Assembly (NCBI GenBank): GCA_019828545.1
Contig: JACVRA010000070.1
Coordinates: forward strand, 186,001-250,000
Direction of reading: 5' to 3'
Length of the DNA: 64,000 bases
DNA from: Paracamarosporium sp. OC-R06-R3
Taxonomy: Eukaryota > Ascomycota > Dothideomycetes > Pleosporales > Didymosphaeriaceae
This document shows positions 9,764-21,408 of the stretch, one piece after another. Below the pieces are notes generated by a model. It saw nothing but the letters and a program-made list of their open reading frames with translations. It was not told the DNA's origin and did no database searches. A program made the position numbers and the translations under genes. Within the stretch, counting starts at the first letter, position 1. Every line of letters begins with the position of its first letter.

Positions 9764-11315
9764 TTTCGACTTCGACAATGAAGAGCCCCTCAGGCCATAT
9801 TTTTTCAACGCCGTTCTCGAGTCTTACAGTTCCGTCCAAGTATCCGATTGCCCGTAAGTCACCATTGTTTTCTGATCTCGTACGGTACGTTTCTTTTCTG
9901 GGGATGTTCCTCACCAGCAACATGACCTTGGACTAACAAACACCCCAAAGTATGGAATAGATCTGCAAGGCACTCTGAAGTCGCCCAGAAGTATGTGTAA
10001 CTTCAGAATGCTTAAGTCATTTCGGTATCTGACGATGACGTAGTATACTATTCGATACGTTAACATACACGTCGATCCAATCCATCGCCCATGTTTCAAA
10101 AGAAAGCAGTGCTGGGAAAACGACTTTCGCACGGAAAGGATGTATCCGCGCGCGTGCCATCTACGATGAGCCGCATGCCGCTGCAGGGCGTTGACCGCCT
10201 TGCGCCCGTACAGGTGGAGCTAAGGCGCACGCCGTTCTCCCCACAAAACATCCCGTTTATGCCTAGCTACAATTTCAACGAGGCTGTGAAGCCTCGTTTT
10301 ACCATACTATTTTCTACAAATCTCGATCTTCGGAGTGTAAGTTGGTTACCTGTAGGATTGACTAGGACATGGAATATGTCTTCGCATACAAAGGCTGACA
10401 ATATGACAATATTAGGTATACCATATAGAAGTACGAAGCGCTGAGCGTTTGTTCATTCGTTTGTTTTGGACAAGTAGAAAATAACTCTCCTGTCAACGAA
10501 GAGGTTGTTAATCTGGCGTCATATCGGACAGCGCGGATGATGTTTATTCAATAGGGGCTGTTTCGACTTCTAAGCTACCAAGGCTTACGTTATCCCCGTT
10601 AAACGTAAACACGCATGTGCTGCTCCTCAGTGCTTATGCACCGCCGAGTAGCGTTCGAAGATCTACCCCTCAACACAAGGATAAGCGAGTTCCCCGATAT
10701 GACCGACGAATTCCCCAGATCTAGCCGACGGAGGATCGGCGCGTTCGTGTTGAAACATCAAACAACCTGAACGTTCTCTGTCGACAAAAAAAGCAATACA
10801 AGGACATGGAATGGTGAGAATTCGTTAATTGCCTATATGTTCCCCAAGTAATCTTGAAACCTTGTACTAGAAGCATTGTGAAATACTAAGAAATGTACCA
10901 ATGGCTCCATGTAAAATACATCAGACACAAGGCACACTGACATGCCGGAGGCTAAATCTGATTTAGTAGACTGAATCAGTCTTACCGGCTCTTGATCAAA
11001 ACGGCAATCTGTTCGTCAACGCTCGCCCCTCGTATAGAAAGTATATAGTAGGCGGGCGTGCTGATCATTGGCATTTCCAGTTTTCAGTAGATCTCCTACC
11101 TTGGCTCCAAAGTTGCATTATGGAAGTTCACTGACATCATATTAGACGTGTATGTCTCATGTAGGAAATCCACGACATGGCAAAACGAAGCAAGCCGTGA
11201 TTCTCGCGCGAGACTAGGAAGAAACTGCATTGAGAGGCTGGCCTGAAGACGATACTGCTTCCTTCTGACGACAGACTTAGGCAGAACGCTTAGAGATATG
11301 GTGGGAAGTAGACCG

Positions 11316-11323
11316 TATAAAAG
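11316..11323 (+). promoter_or_regulatory. TATA box (TATAAAAG)
   Basis: Strong TATA consensus 137 bp upstream of the small secreted protein's ATG at 11460. Confidence 0.6.
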
Positions 11324-11459
11324 GTCAAGAAGAGCAAGTCACAAACTCATCATCACACCTTCAGTCCTCAGCTCATCAACATATTCCATAAACTCATTCG
11401 TATATACTTCAAACTACCAACCCTTCACCTACCAACAGTCCATTCATACCCCCACAAAC

Positions 11460-11898
11460 ATGTTCACCACCAAATCCCTCCTCCTCGCCGCTATCCCCCT
11501 CATCTCCTCCGTCTCCGCCTGGAAAGCCGGTACACCACCCCACCCTTCCCAACTCCTCCCCAACCCCCACTAACCCACCCACCCACCCAGGAACCAACCA
11601 CCTCGCCAACAGCTGCAGAACCGACGAAGTCCCGGACTCAGGCTGGCGCAGCGGCGACGCAGGCAAGACCTCCGGCTGCCAGGGCTTCGTGATGACAGGC
11701 TCCGGAATCAACGCCATGATCGTCAAAGACTGGGACAAAAATTGCCACTTCGACATCTACGATGTCATCGACCTGTCGTGCGACTCTGAGGTGCTCATGA
11801 CGTTTACGCAGGACGACGGCAACCGGAAGGGTGCGTATACGTGTAGCAACACGGCGGATTTCCCGGATGGGTTCAACTTTATTTATAAGTGCGATTAG
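11460..11898 (+). CDS. Small secreted cysteine-containing protein (effector candidate)
   Basis: Two exons, 11460-11529 and 11591-11898 (61-nt C-rich intron), give 125 aa. The product has a clean signal peptide (MFTTKSLLLAAIPLISSVSA). The mature domain is about 105 aa with six cysteines (SCRTDE, SGCQGF, NCHF, LSCDSE, YTCSN and the final KCD), enough for three disulfides. I do not recognise a family. Its size, secretion signal and even cysteine number fit fungal effector candidates or small antimicrobial-type proteins. The splice junction G|GA gives Gly24. The signal peptide is encoded almost exactly by exon 1, a common layout for secreted fungal proteins. A strong TATA box upstream suggests regulated expression. 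Confidence 0.8.
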
Positions 11899-12323
11899 GT
11901 GGGTGATGAGTGGGAAGAGTAGGAAGGGCGCGCATGGGGGGCTGGACATGTAGGAGTGAGATGTGCGGTTGCCATACTATAGCATTCTATCATACTCCTT
12001 TTTATATACCCATCATCCCCCCTTCCCGTCCGCTACGCAGTAAACCCCTACCTATGAACACAGAACACTCATTCGCCTTGAAGTCAATAACGAATTTTCT
12101 TCCCAACGCACCGCACACAAAGGACCACGTACAACACCACATCCCCATGCAAAACCGCACATACCAATCCATCATCTCAAGGGTATATTCACATTAACAA
12201 TTACGCGTGCCCTTCGACACATATACTATGCCCTAACGCCCTTTCCTTTTCTTTTTTTTTTTTCACCGCATAACCCATACCCGCTATATACACCCACATG
12301 CCCCAACCAACCCACTCACTCAC
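11899..12323. other. Convergent 3' intergenic region
   Basis: Spacer between the 3' ends of the small secreted gene (+) and ERG7 (-). It contains a run of 12 T at 12252-12263 and a short CTCA repeat adjoining the ERG7 stop. Probably both 3' UTRs. Confidence 0.5.
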
Positions 12324-14761
12324 TCACTCTCCATTAAAGAGATCCTCATCCCCAAACCTCTCCCTATACATCCCCAGCGCCATAATCGGAAAGATGAACT
12401 TGTAATTCGGATAAGAAATCATGCTAGCGCGACCAGTCAGCCATTGCCTACGCTCTCTCGCTTGGTGAGAGAGAAGAAAGGAAGAAAGAGAAGAGGAAAA
12501 AACTCACCAAGACTTATTAAACACGCCCTCGATAGCCTCCTGCAACCACTCGCCGTTGCTCCGCTGGCGCCCCACAATCATGGCCAGCGCTTTGCGCAGC
12601 GGCTCGCGGTGCGGGTACTCTGCGTGGCACATTGCGATGACGGCCCACGCCGTCTGCACGACCTGCGACTGCGCGTGGTTGTGCCACACGCCTGTTTCGC
12701 ACGAGCGGTATGTCTCGCCCCACCCGCCGTCGTCCATCTGCTTGTCCAGGAAGAATTGGCACGCGCGGCGCACGCGTTCGGAGTTCTTGTATGTTTCGCC
12801 TGCGCAGGCGAGGGACTCCAGGGCGAACATGCCCGCGTATGTAAAGCAGATGCCCCATGCGCCGTACCAGCTTCCGTCTGCTTGCTGTGCGGCCCGGATG
12901 TAGTTTATGGCGCGGTCTTTGAAGGCCTTGATTTCCGCGGCGCGGTAGCTGGTGTCGTATTTCTGGAACATGTGCAGCGCGGTGATGACGGCCGTCGTGC
13001 ACTCCGGGTAGTCGTATTCGATCATGATTCTGCCGAAGACTTCGGCGGCGTTGAGCCACTCGAGGTACTCTGAGCCGCGGGTGGGCTCGTACGAGGCACA
13101 GCCGCCGCTCTTGTTTTGCATGGTCAGGAGAATGTCGATGGCGTCGTGTATCCGCTTGTCGTCTACCAGAGCAGAGTATTCGGGGAGCGTTTGTAAGATT
13201 AGCACAGCTTTGAGTCCTTCGGATGTGCAGTCTGACACTGTGTAGCCTTGCCTCTTATTCGAGAAACCCCATGCTCCTTTTCGGGATTGGCGGTATACTT
13301 TAGCTTGGTCGCGGCATTCCTCGCGGATTTGTTGGTCTTCGAGGAACTCCAGCGCGCGGTTGAGCATGTCGTGATATTGAGGGTCCTGTGTGAGGCCGCA
13401 AGCTTTGACGGCCTGGATTGTGAACGCCGTGTCCCAGACTTGCACGCCGTTCGTACCATTCATGAGCATGCCCTCATCTTTAACCCATAGAAACTCCGGC
13501 AGCGTCTTGAGATGCTCCTGGAAGGGCACCGAATCCCGTCCTAACCGTATGTACGAAACGAGCGTGTTCAGGGGACCGTTGACAGGACCTAGATTGGCGA
13601 AATCGGTGTTCTCGTCTTCACGCTGGATAAGCCACCATGCGTGGTCCTCAGCCTTCTTTTTCAGAGACGCTGTCCGGAGATAGGGAAACCAGATCCAGAC
13701 CAGGAACCAAAAGAGGATGCGTAAGGCGAGAGACTTGGGGTGGTAGTTGTCTATCGGAGCGATGTCGTTGCGATGGCGAATGAAGCTGATAGACTCGTAA
13801 GGCTGGACAAGAAGTTCCGACCGCAGCGATTTCGTAAGATCATTAAGAGGATACGACCACCGCTGTGAGTAGATGTAGCCCATGGGGATGAACACAGTCC
13901 GCATGTGAACCCACCATTTCCAAGGATGGATAGGCACCCAGTCGGGGAGCAACCTGCCTCCATTAGCCATATGTTCATGCCATCTCCCAAAACCACATAC
14001 CACAGCTCGGGCGGCACCGGATTCACGACATCCCAATCCAGCACGCCCAACACAGCCAGCCAGAACTTGGCCCAATGCGGCGCCTTCAGCGCACCCCCCA
14101 GCTTCCACAGCGTAGCCCTCGCCCTCTGCATCCGCGCATCCTCGGCATCCACCCCCAGCAGCCTCAACGCCGTGTAATTCATCGCCGTCCCAAACACGCT
14201 GCTCTCCCCCTCAATATGCAACCCCCACCCGCCATCCTCCGGACTCGCCCTCGCAAACAAATACCTAATCATCTCCGCCCGATGATGCCACGGCACCGGC
14301 GTCTCAGTAACATACCACGTCACCACCAGCCCGGGAAGGAGGAACATCGGGCCCCCATACTCACACGCCCAGTTCCCCACCGGCTGCTGCAATTCCTTGT
14401 AAAACGCGAGGCCATTATGAATCGCCTGGATCGGAGTATTCGCACGCGGAAGCTCAGGAAGACCCTAGACACACGCAGGCAAATATCAGCATCCCGGACA
14501 AACAATTTGAGGCGTGAAGGGGACGTCTCGACGCACCGTCTCCATGCCCAAATACCACCTATCCGCCGTGCTCTGCGGCCACGCCTGAGCCTCCGCATCG
14601 CTCTCCATGTAATGCCACGTCTGCGTGCCCCGCTCATCTTTCATCCTCCATCTTGAGCGCTGCGTCGTGCGCGCGTCGCCGTCGTCTCTCTTCTGCGCTG
14701 CTCCCCCAGTCACACCACCGCCATTCGCAGTCCCGTTCGCAGTCCCATTCGCAATCGCCAT
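12324..14761 (-). CDS. ERG7: Lanosterol synthase (oxidosqualene cyclase)
   Basis: Four exons on the minus strand (14761-14537, 14464-14001, 13953-12508, 12423-12324) encode 744 aa, a normal length for fungal ERG7. The enzyme cyclises (S)-2,3-oxidosqualene to lanosterol at the ER membrane in ergosterol synthesis. The acid motif that protonates the epoxide is present as VSDCTSEG with Asp471. Several QW-type repeats are visible (EDGGWGLHIEGESSVFGTAM, KSGGCASYEPTRGSEYLEWL, ADGSWYGAWGICFTYAG, DDGGWGETYRSC). The membrane-entry region reads LLPDWVPIHPWKWWVHMR, restored only by the 47-nt intron. The fourth exon supplies the conserved tail CMISYPNYKFIFPIMALG. The N-terminus (GTANGTANGGG) is low complexity. 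DCTSE instead of the more usual DCTAE is a conservative change. A paralogous triterpene cyclase cannot be fully excluded. Confidence 0.95.
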
Positions 14762-15541
14762 ACCGACCGAGTGTTCAATTCAATTCAATTCACTTCGAAC
14801 CGAGCCGCACAATCCAATCCAATCCAATCCAATCCACTTGAGTCGTCCACACACAACACGCGTGCAGTGCAACTAACCTTCCGTCGCGCAGGACCCTCGG
14901 TCGAACATTTATTTGGCGTGATTCCGAGGGGGCTGCCAAGGCGTCCGAGATTCCGAAAGGAGGTTCCGAATGGAGGTAGCGCACGCGGGCCTGGCCGACC
15001 AGGCGCTCGGCAGCCTTGGGTCCCGAGGTGCCGAGGGGGGCTCCACAGATGATCGACGGCGGCGCTGGGCGGTGGCGAGCTTCGCTCCGTCGTGTGATGA
15101 AATAGGTAGCGTAGCTTGGTGGAGAAGGGAAGGGAAGGGAAGTGGGCGGACCATGTGGGACGGTGAGAGATTTCGCGCTCGTATGATGGATGACGAGATG
15201 AATTTCCTCATAAGATCGCATGCTTGACATGACGCTTCAGGGAGAAGCTTCGAGATTCAATATATTCTGCAAAGTCAATATAATATGTGAGGTAACGCGT
15301 CGCATCTGCAATTAGGTATTTACATGCAGCGAGCGAGCGACATCCCAAGCGTGAATCTACGTAGAGAAAGAAATGCCATGCTAGCAACGTAGACGAATGC
15401 CCCTCCTGCTAGCCAAACGAAAGTACTATGACTAAATGCCAGACGCCTTGCCATATCCCCAGCCATTATCCAGCATTCATTCCCACCAGTAAATTCCCAC
15501 CTGCAGTCCCAATGGGTATCATTATGTTGACATAGAGGAGT
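14762..15541. other. ERG7 upstream region, no gene seen
   Basis: Spacer between the ERG7 start and the stop of the downstream-lying minus-strand gene. It carries pentanucleotide repeats next to the ERG7 start codon and nothing else I can name. Confidence 0.5.
14774..14835. repeat. Pentanucleotide microsatellites (TTCAA/AATCC)
   Basis: A triple TTCAA/AATTC-type repeat at about 14774-14791 and five perfect AATCC units at 14811-14835 lie 13-75 bp upstream of the ERG7 start codon. On the coding strand they read GGATT x5 then GAATT x3, probably inside the 5' UTR or core promoter. Confidence 0.75.
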
Positions 15542-16662
15542 CTAATCGCTCAGGTCTGGGTTGGCAATGAACAGCCTCGTACCCGTCATCGTCGTGGTGC
15601 GCTCGTCTACGCTGCCTCTCCGAACAAGATCAGAGGTGTTCTTGTCGGGATCCGCTTTGGGCAGCCCTTGAGGCATCTGCCCAACGCTGCCAAAATTACG
15701 CTCTTCGCTGCTTCCACTGCCTCCACTTAGACCAGTCTTGGTATGCTCAAAGTAGTCGTTTGGATCGTAATTAGGTACAGGTGTCTCCTCCTCCGGAAGG
15801 TCTGCCATTTCGCCGGGCGATGAGTTCTGGCCGTTAGGTGGGGTCGAGCTTGACGATATGCGGCCGCTGGCGTAAGCGAGGCGACGACCGGAACCAAGAG
15901 AGCTGCGGCCAGAGCCGGTACGGTGGTGGTAGGGCCCTGCGCCTTGGCCTATGGAGTTGTTGTCCTCGCTGTCGCCCTCGTCTACTTCTGAAGCGCTCAA
16001 TCGCATGGGGACGCCAGAGCCGGCCGTGGCGATGGGCGCGTACAACGAGGCTTTCGGCACGCCGTGGTGACGGACCTTTGAGCGAACGCCTGCAGCGACG
16101 CCCGAGCTGCCCGAAGAGTTGCGGTGGGGAGAGTAGTGTCCCCCGCCGGCGACTTCCATGACGGCGCGCATCTGTTCTCAAAGTCAGCATAGCTTAACAA
16201 AGAAGGCGCGAGCCAGCCTCTGCATACCTTTGCCTGGCGTTGCTGTGCGACTACGCGCGGATCGTCGTACTGCGCCCGGTCGCACCACACAGTAGCCTTT
16301 TGTTTGCGCATGAGAGCGACATAGCTCGAGGGCGAGTTGCCGGAGCGTGTGGAAGAGGAGCGTCTCAGTGCCCCACTATTTGTGCGGCCGGGGGTTCCGG
16401 TTCCGGTGGTGGAAGAGGTGGAAGACGTAGGGGTGCGGCGTAGTCCCCCCGAGTACATTTGTTGCGGATACTGCGAGTTCATTGTCGTGGTGGTGGGCGA
16501 TGGAGCAACGGGAAAGACGCCAGAGGAGGTTGTCCGAGTGCGTGAATGTCCAGCTTGTGGGTCGAGGGGAGGAGGCATGGGTGGGCGCACCGAAATGCCA
16601 GGGTTTGCGATGGGTTTGCGGCGAACGGGCAGAGGGTGGGCGGAGGGGGCCATTGTCGCCAT
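15542..16662 (-). CDS. Conserved low-complexity fungal protein of unknown function
   Basis: Two exons, 16662-16228 and 16171-15542 (56-nt intron), give 354 aa. Both ends are Ser/Thr/Gly/Pro-rich. A short well-ordered core at about 115-150 spans the intron (SPSSYVALMRKQKATVWCDR followed by AQYDDPRVVAQQRQAK and MRAVMEVAGGG). It looks like a conserved linear or helical motif containing a Trp-Cys-Asp-Arg. I recall similar cores in other ascomycete proteins but know no function. The rest is probably disordered and rich in phosphorylatable serines. The long GC-rich region upstream may hold a long 5' UTR. Confidence 0.75.
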
Positions 16663-18775
16663 GGTTGCTGGTAGCCGCTCGCTTGAACAAGGTTCTGCCT
16701 GTGACTCGCGGATCGGAGGCTGACGTCAAAGAAGGTCGGCGTTTCAAACAAAAAAAAAAAAGCAACGTCGGAAGCCTCGCAGTAAAGCGGGCGCGCGGGA
16801 AGGAAGAATGATATAGCGGCAGAGTGGGAGGTTCGCGGGGGTAAGACGCCAAGGCTAGTTGCGCCGCATGCGGGTTGTTGACCTATTCAGGGACCGGTTT
16901 CGGGAAGTGCGATGGCGTGACGAAGATTGGGAGCGCTGAGGAAGCAGGTAGTCAGAGGTTGGGGACAGGGAACGGTGTGGGTTGTTCGGTGAGGTTCTGC
17001 GGGCGGGGCGGAGCTGAGGAAACGGCGGCGCCTCTAGGTTTTGAGAGGGCGAGCAGCTGGAAACATCAGCCATGGGCTAAGCTGACGAGCTTCGCGAGCA
17101 GCGACCCGCAGGCGAAAACGTGGGCGGCTGCTGCGAACTCGTACTCACAATCGGAAGTTCTAACCCGAGACGCGCCTACAAAGCCCAGGGTTGGATGGCA
17201 AGCGACCGGGGGGTGGATATCAGATCAGAGGGAGAGAAGGGGAGGGTCTATGTGCACATGTACTTGAGAACGACTACAGCAGCAGCGGCACCGCGAGCTG
17301 GCAAGAGATGCGACAACGGACTTCGAGCAGGAGCGAGCAAGCGGGAGGATTTCTATCTTGTGCGATCGCAGGCTAGCAAGTTAGGCGCCGCCGCTAGGAG
17401 CAAGAAGCTGCCTCAGTGCATGACGACATGGTCGTTCGCGGGCAGTCTCAGAGCGTCTTAAAAGGAGGTATCCCTGCTATATCGCGATCGCAGGTTCAAC
17501 GTCTTGCAAAACCTGAATTCGCGCGGCGAGGCTAGGCAGGCCGCGGAGGGAGGCCCCAGAAGGATGGGACTTGAGAGCACCTAGATGAAGGGCGTTCCCT
17601 GCCTATCGCAGGCGTTGAAGGCGCGGCGTGGGCAAGCGGCGGGCCCGTTGCGCCGCCGACCAATACGCAGCCGAGCGCGATACGAGTATACGGTCCCACG
17701 GTTCGAGCGGTGCTGTTGCTGTGCAAAGACAACGTCCAAGGACGCCTGTTAACCCGCCGGGGTAGCTTGCGCTGCATCTCTGCGGTGCCATGCGAGCCTC
17801 TCGGAGCCCAGCCGGCCCAAGCATGCACCCGCCTGCCTGTTTGCTCTCGCCCTCCGCTTCCCCGCCTCGCCTGGCCGTTTAATCCCCGCCGTGCTGGTTG
17901 CTGCTGCATGCCCTTTGCCCGCCGCAGCCGTCCCCCGGGCCTGCTGCGACCTCGATCCATGGCGAGGCCATCGACGCCGCCAGAGTCATGGTGTCGTGAA
18001 ACTACGCAAAACGCCACAGGGTCTGCTCCCGCCTGTTTGCTCAACTCGGAAAGCGCGCGCTGATCGTTGGCCGCTCTTGTGCATTGCTACCCCGCCGACC
18101 CCACGCTCCCGAGTCACTGTTCCTCCTGCGACGAATGCTCGTGACCCGGACCTGCACCCGTAGTGCACCTCGGCCAGACAAAGAAACTCTCTTTGGAGCA
18201 TAACCTTATCGCCTGTCAAACGTCTAAACCTACGCCCGAACTGGTGGATACCGCACATGAACGCCCACGGCCATAGTCTAACGTCGTCAGCTACAGTACC
18301 CGCCGCATACTTCTGTTACTGCTAGTCTAACATAGTTATTATCGTATCGTGTCGTGGTACATGAGATCCCGACCATCCAAATGCAGGGCCCGATTCCAAA
18401 TCTCAGATCGTGTTGCACCATCGCTGCCGTGGAGAGCCGCCATCTTGGGCCGTGCCATTCTCGTCCCGTCCACCACCACATCCCATTTCCCGACATCGTG
18501 CACTACCCCATCCGGATGATTGGCGCTTGCTGCACATCTGCCCATGCTAGCCGACGACGTCTAACAAGCGCCGCAGCCCGCTAAACCATGCACCTCAGCC
18601 CCGCCCTTGCAAACATACACCTGTTAGTGTACGCGAACTTAGTGCAGCTTTGTCAGTGGGAGGAGTGAGTAAGCGCTTGAGCGTCTGTCAACCTTCGACA
18701 CGTGTGATAGCTGAGTTCTCAACACCGCTTATAGAGCGCTCCAGGTCCTCGCCCACACGCCACACTAGACGCCGC
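16663..18775. other. GC-rich gene-free stretch
   Basis: About 2.1 kb with many long but mutually overlapping open frames in several phases, as expected by chance in GC-rich DNA. A run of A at about 16749-16760 lies near the upstream gene. No gene is supported. Part of it is probably 5' UTR or promoter of the 354-aa gene. Confidence 0.5.
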
Positions 18776-19670
18776 CTAGTAGATGCCAGGAATCAGCCGA
18801 TACCTGGTCTGTTTCTTGAACGTCTCCCAGTCCTCCCCATACCTCTTCTCGCAGTATCTGAAATCACCGTTAGCGCGGTCCAAAGACGCCGTCTGGCCAT
18901 GCTTACTCGTTCAGAACGGGTACCGCCCGTGTAGCGAAATCCGTGAAGAAGAACGCTCCAATGAGCGCTCCCATAACCCAGCCTCCTCCACTAAGAGCAT
19001 ATCCAGCTCTCCAAAGAGTGTACCCTCCGTAGTTGATGTGCCTTGCAAAGCTCCACAGCCCCCCAGTGTACGGCTTGCCCTTGTTCTTAGGATCACTCTT
19101 GAATCTCTTGCGCTGAGCCTCCGAGATAAATTCCGTAAGTAGACCCGTCACATACAGCACACCACCCGCAAGCAGCGCCGGCTGGGGGAACTCGGATTCC
19201 AGCGACGCTGAAGTCGCGCGGATGAGAAAAGCGTACGAGTTGATGCTGTTGAACACCGTGTTGAATATGGCGATGCTGATGGCGTTGCTCACGCTCATGG
19301 GTTCTCCAGATAGCGCGACGGCCCATACATTCTGCTTCGCTGCGCTTCCCACCGCCATGCTTAGGAGCACCAGGCGATACGGCGACAGTCCCAGCCCGTC
19401 AATCGCGCTGATGCCCGTGCTCGAGGGAATTCCCGGAGGTAGTGTGCGCAGGCCGATCTGGTGGAGGAGTCCTGTTCCCGCGCCATGCAGGATGGAGTAC
19501 TGGATGAGGGGGTCAATGGCGCGGCCAAGCACGAAGACCAGCTTGCCGAAGGGCGTCGGCGTGTAGTCGCCGCGGGAGATTAGGTCTCTTTTCTTTGACT
19601 CCTCCGAGCGCGGATCGTTTGCGCGCGCCTCATCGTGGCCTTTGGTGTTTGGTATGAGGTTGCTAGGCAT
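18776..19670 (-). CDS. DUF1295 / steroid 5-alpha-reductase-like membrane protein
   Basis: Two exons, 19670-18907 and 18857-18776 (49-nt intron), give 281 aa. Several hydrophobic segments make it a polytopic membrane protein (for example FPQPALLAGGVLYVTGLLTE and the segment around GGGWVMGALIGAFFFTDF). The C-terminal region carries the DUF1295/isoprenylcysteine-methyltransferase-like pattern: GLWSFARHINYGGYTLWRAG, then YCEKRYGEDWETFKK, matching the family's W-x-x-x-R-H-x-N-Y and Y-x-x-R-Y-G motifs that in relatives bind NADPH or SAM. The last 27 residues come from exon 2, which restores the GE(D)W motif. The likely location is the ER. It could reduce a sterol or another lipid, but the substrate is unknown. 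ERG7 lies 4 kb away. Confidence 0.8.
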
Positions 19671-20730
19671 CGTGGATCTGGCGCTGATCAGCTCAACTGT
19701 TCACCCACGAGGTATAAATGGCAGCTCTGTCTGCATTGGAGACGGACGTCACTTACAACACGATCAGAGGAACTGTTGAACACGGGTGCTGGAGGAGCGG
19801 TAGGCGTTCCTTTCCCAATGCAGCAGTCCGATGCAACGTCGAACAGCCGAGATTCGATTGGTCAAGCAACGGCGTCGCCTGGCAGAAGGGTATTGCCTGG
19901 CCTTCTGAGACGACGGATACGCGCGCTTGGTTATATAGTGGTCGGAGGATCAGGTCCGCCCTAGTACTCATGCACTAGCACGCACCCGCACGAAATAGCT
20001 CGTACTCACAGAAACACACCTGTTTAACGCTACAGAACGCGAAGGCTACACAACCTAGTATACTTTTTAAGAGAGAAAAAAATATGGAGAATACTCCTAG
20101 CTACAATTGAGTAGATTACATACTTCAATTTTTCTTCTTCTTCTTGTTGTTGTTGCGCTACGGAAAGCGAGAGCTAGATGTCATCATGTTCTACGTTGAC
20201 GCACCGAGCCCGAGATATTTCGTGCGACGCGTGACTAGCTCACGAGCTTGACGTAACGCGCTCGCAACTCCGGCGTCCGACGTGCTAACCAGTTTGTAAG
20301 CATCTGCTCTCTAGGGATAGCGAGGCAGTTGTTAAACACTGCTGTTCGATGTTGGACAAGATGTCTTTGAACGCAGAGATGCCGTACACGCACAGAAACA
20401 CTCATGTGCGCCTGAGCAGAACATGCTATACACAGGTGGGGGCCGATATGGTGGATATGCCCTGCTGGGAGTCCAAGATCCGGTAGATAATAGTTCGTGC
20501 GACTCGTACGGCATTTCATGAACATCGCAGTCTCCACTAACAGGTTATATATTCTACGCAAAACACACAGATCTTCAGACTATTCATTAACACATCAAGT
20601 ACAACGACTACATAACACGTCTCAAACCCCAGAGCTACCAGTATTTCCACAACATCCTAACATCACAGTCAAACACCACAAACAAGCAGTATCAATTAAA
20701 CCCTTATTACATATCACGCACCAGCCTATC
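19671..20730. other. Intergenic, no gene seen
   Basis: Contains short TTC and TTG triplet runs around 20130-20155 and no supported gene. Confidence 0.5.
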
Positions 20731-21408
20731 CTAAGGCCAATCCAACCTCCCATCCCCATCCGGCCTCCTCATCTCGAACCGCGCCGTACCCATAACCACA
20801 AACGGCACAACATCCCTCCTAACCTCCGGCCTCCACCCCAGCACCCTCTTCACCACCAACTCCCACAAACCCCCCTGTATCCACGCCCTCACCCCTGCCC
20901 CCTCACTAACCCCAACCTCATACACCCCTCCATCCCGCATCCCCCAAACACCACACCACCTCCACGTCTTCGGCAGCACCGCTTGTTTCGCCTTAATTTC
21001 CTCGAACGTCAGGCCCTGCGTGGGGAACGTGGCATTGGCGAGGACAGGCTTCAGCGTCGCATGCAGCACGTGTTCCCGCCCTGGATGCAGCGTTACGAAG
21101 CGGGATGTAGTCTGCACCGAGGGCGTCGCGTCTTCGAGTGGAGAGTCGGAACTCTCGTAGTGCGCGTCTCTGGTGCTTCGTGGGACGGGGTCGCCGGTGG
21201 ATGTGTTTGTGATGGTGAGGCCGTTGGCGTAGAGGGCTTTGCCGTCGAAGAGGGTGGCGAGGCGGGGGGCGAAGGTTATGGGGTGGGTGTGGTTGAGGGT
21301 GAGAGTGATGTTGACTGTGAAGGGGGTTTGCTGGGAGAGATCGAGGATGGGGGAGGTGGTGGTTATGTGGACTGCTATTGAGGGGTGCGATTGTGGGTGT
21401 TGGGCCAT
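20731..21408 (-). CDS. Uncharacterised 225-aa beta-rich protein
   Basis: Single-exon gene of 225 aa. I do not recognise a named family. The N-terminal 90 residues alternate hydrophobic and polar positions (AVHITTTSPILDLSQQTPFT, then VNITLTLNHTHPITF), like an immunoglobulin-type beta sandwich. A middle segment (FVTLHPGREHVLHATLKPV) and a Trp-rich end (TWRWCGVWGMRDGGVYEVGV) follow. There is no signal peptide and no membrane span, so it is probably cytosolic. The open frame runs through biased codons, and the start MAQHPQSHPS is the first ATG. Fungal genomes contain many such single-copy proteins of unknown role. Confidence 0.6.
   Translation of the reverse strand: MAQHPQSHPSIAVHITTTSPILDLSQQTPFTVNITLTLNHTHPITFAPRLATLFDGKALYANGLTITNTSTGDPVPRSTRDAHYESSDSPLEDATPSVQTTSRFVTLHPGREHVLHATLKPVLANATFPTQGLTFEEIKAKQAVLPKTWRWCGVWGMRDGGVYEVGVSEGAGVRAWIQGGLWELVVKRVLGWRPEVRRDVVPFVVMGTARFEMRRPDGDGRLDWP

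Larger units (their letters stand above)
9642..11459. other. Intergenic, divergent promoter region
   Basis: A 1.8-kb stretch between two divergently transcribed genes for secreted proteins, each with its own TATA box. No gene is supported within it. Confidence 0.5.

Noticed and set aside
10091..10444. 117-codon plus-strand frame
   Set aside because: No homology I can recognise and no start context or splice partner.
17532..18044. 170-codon frame in the GC-rich gene-free stretch
   Set aside because: Overlaps other equally long frames in the opposite strand; typical chance opening in GC-rich DNA.
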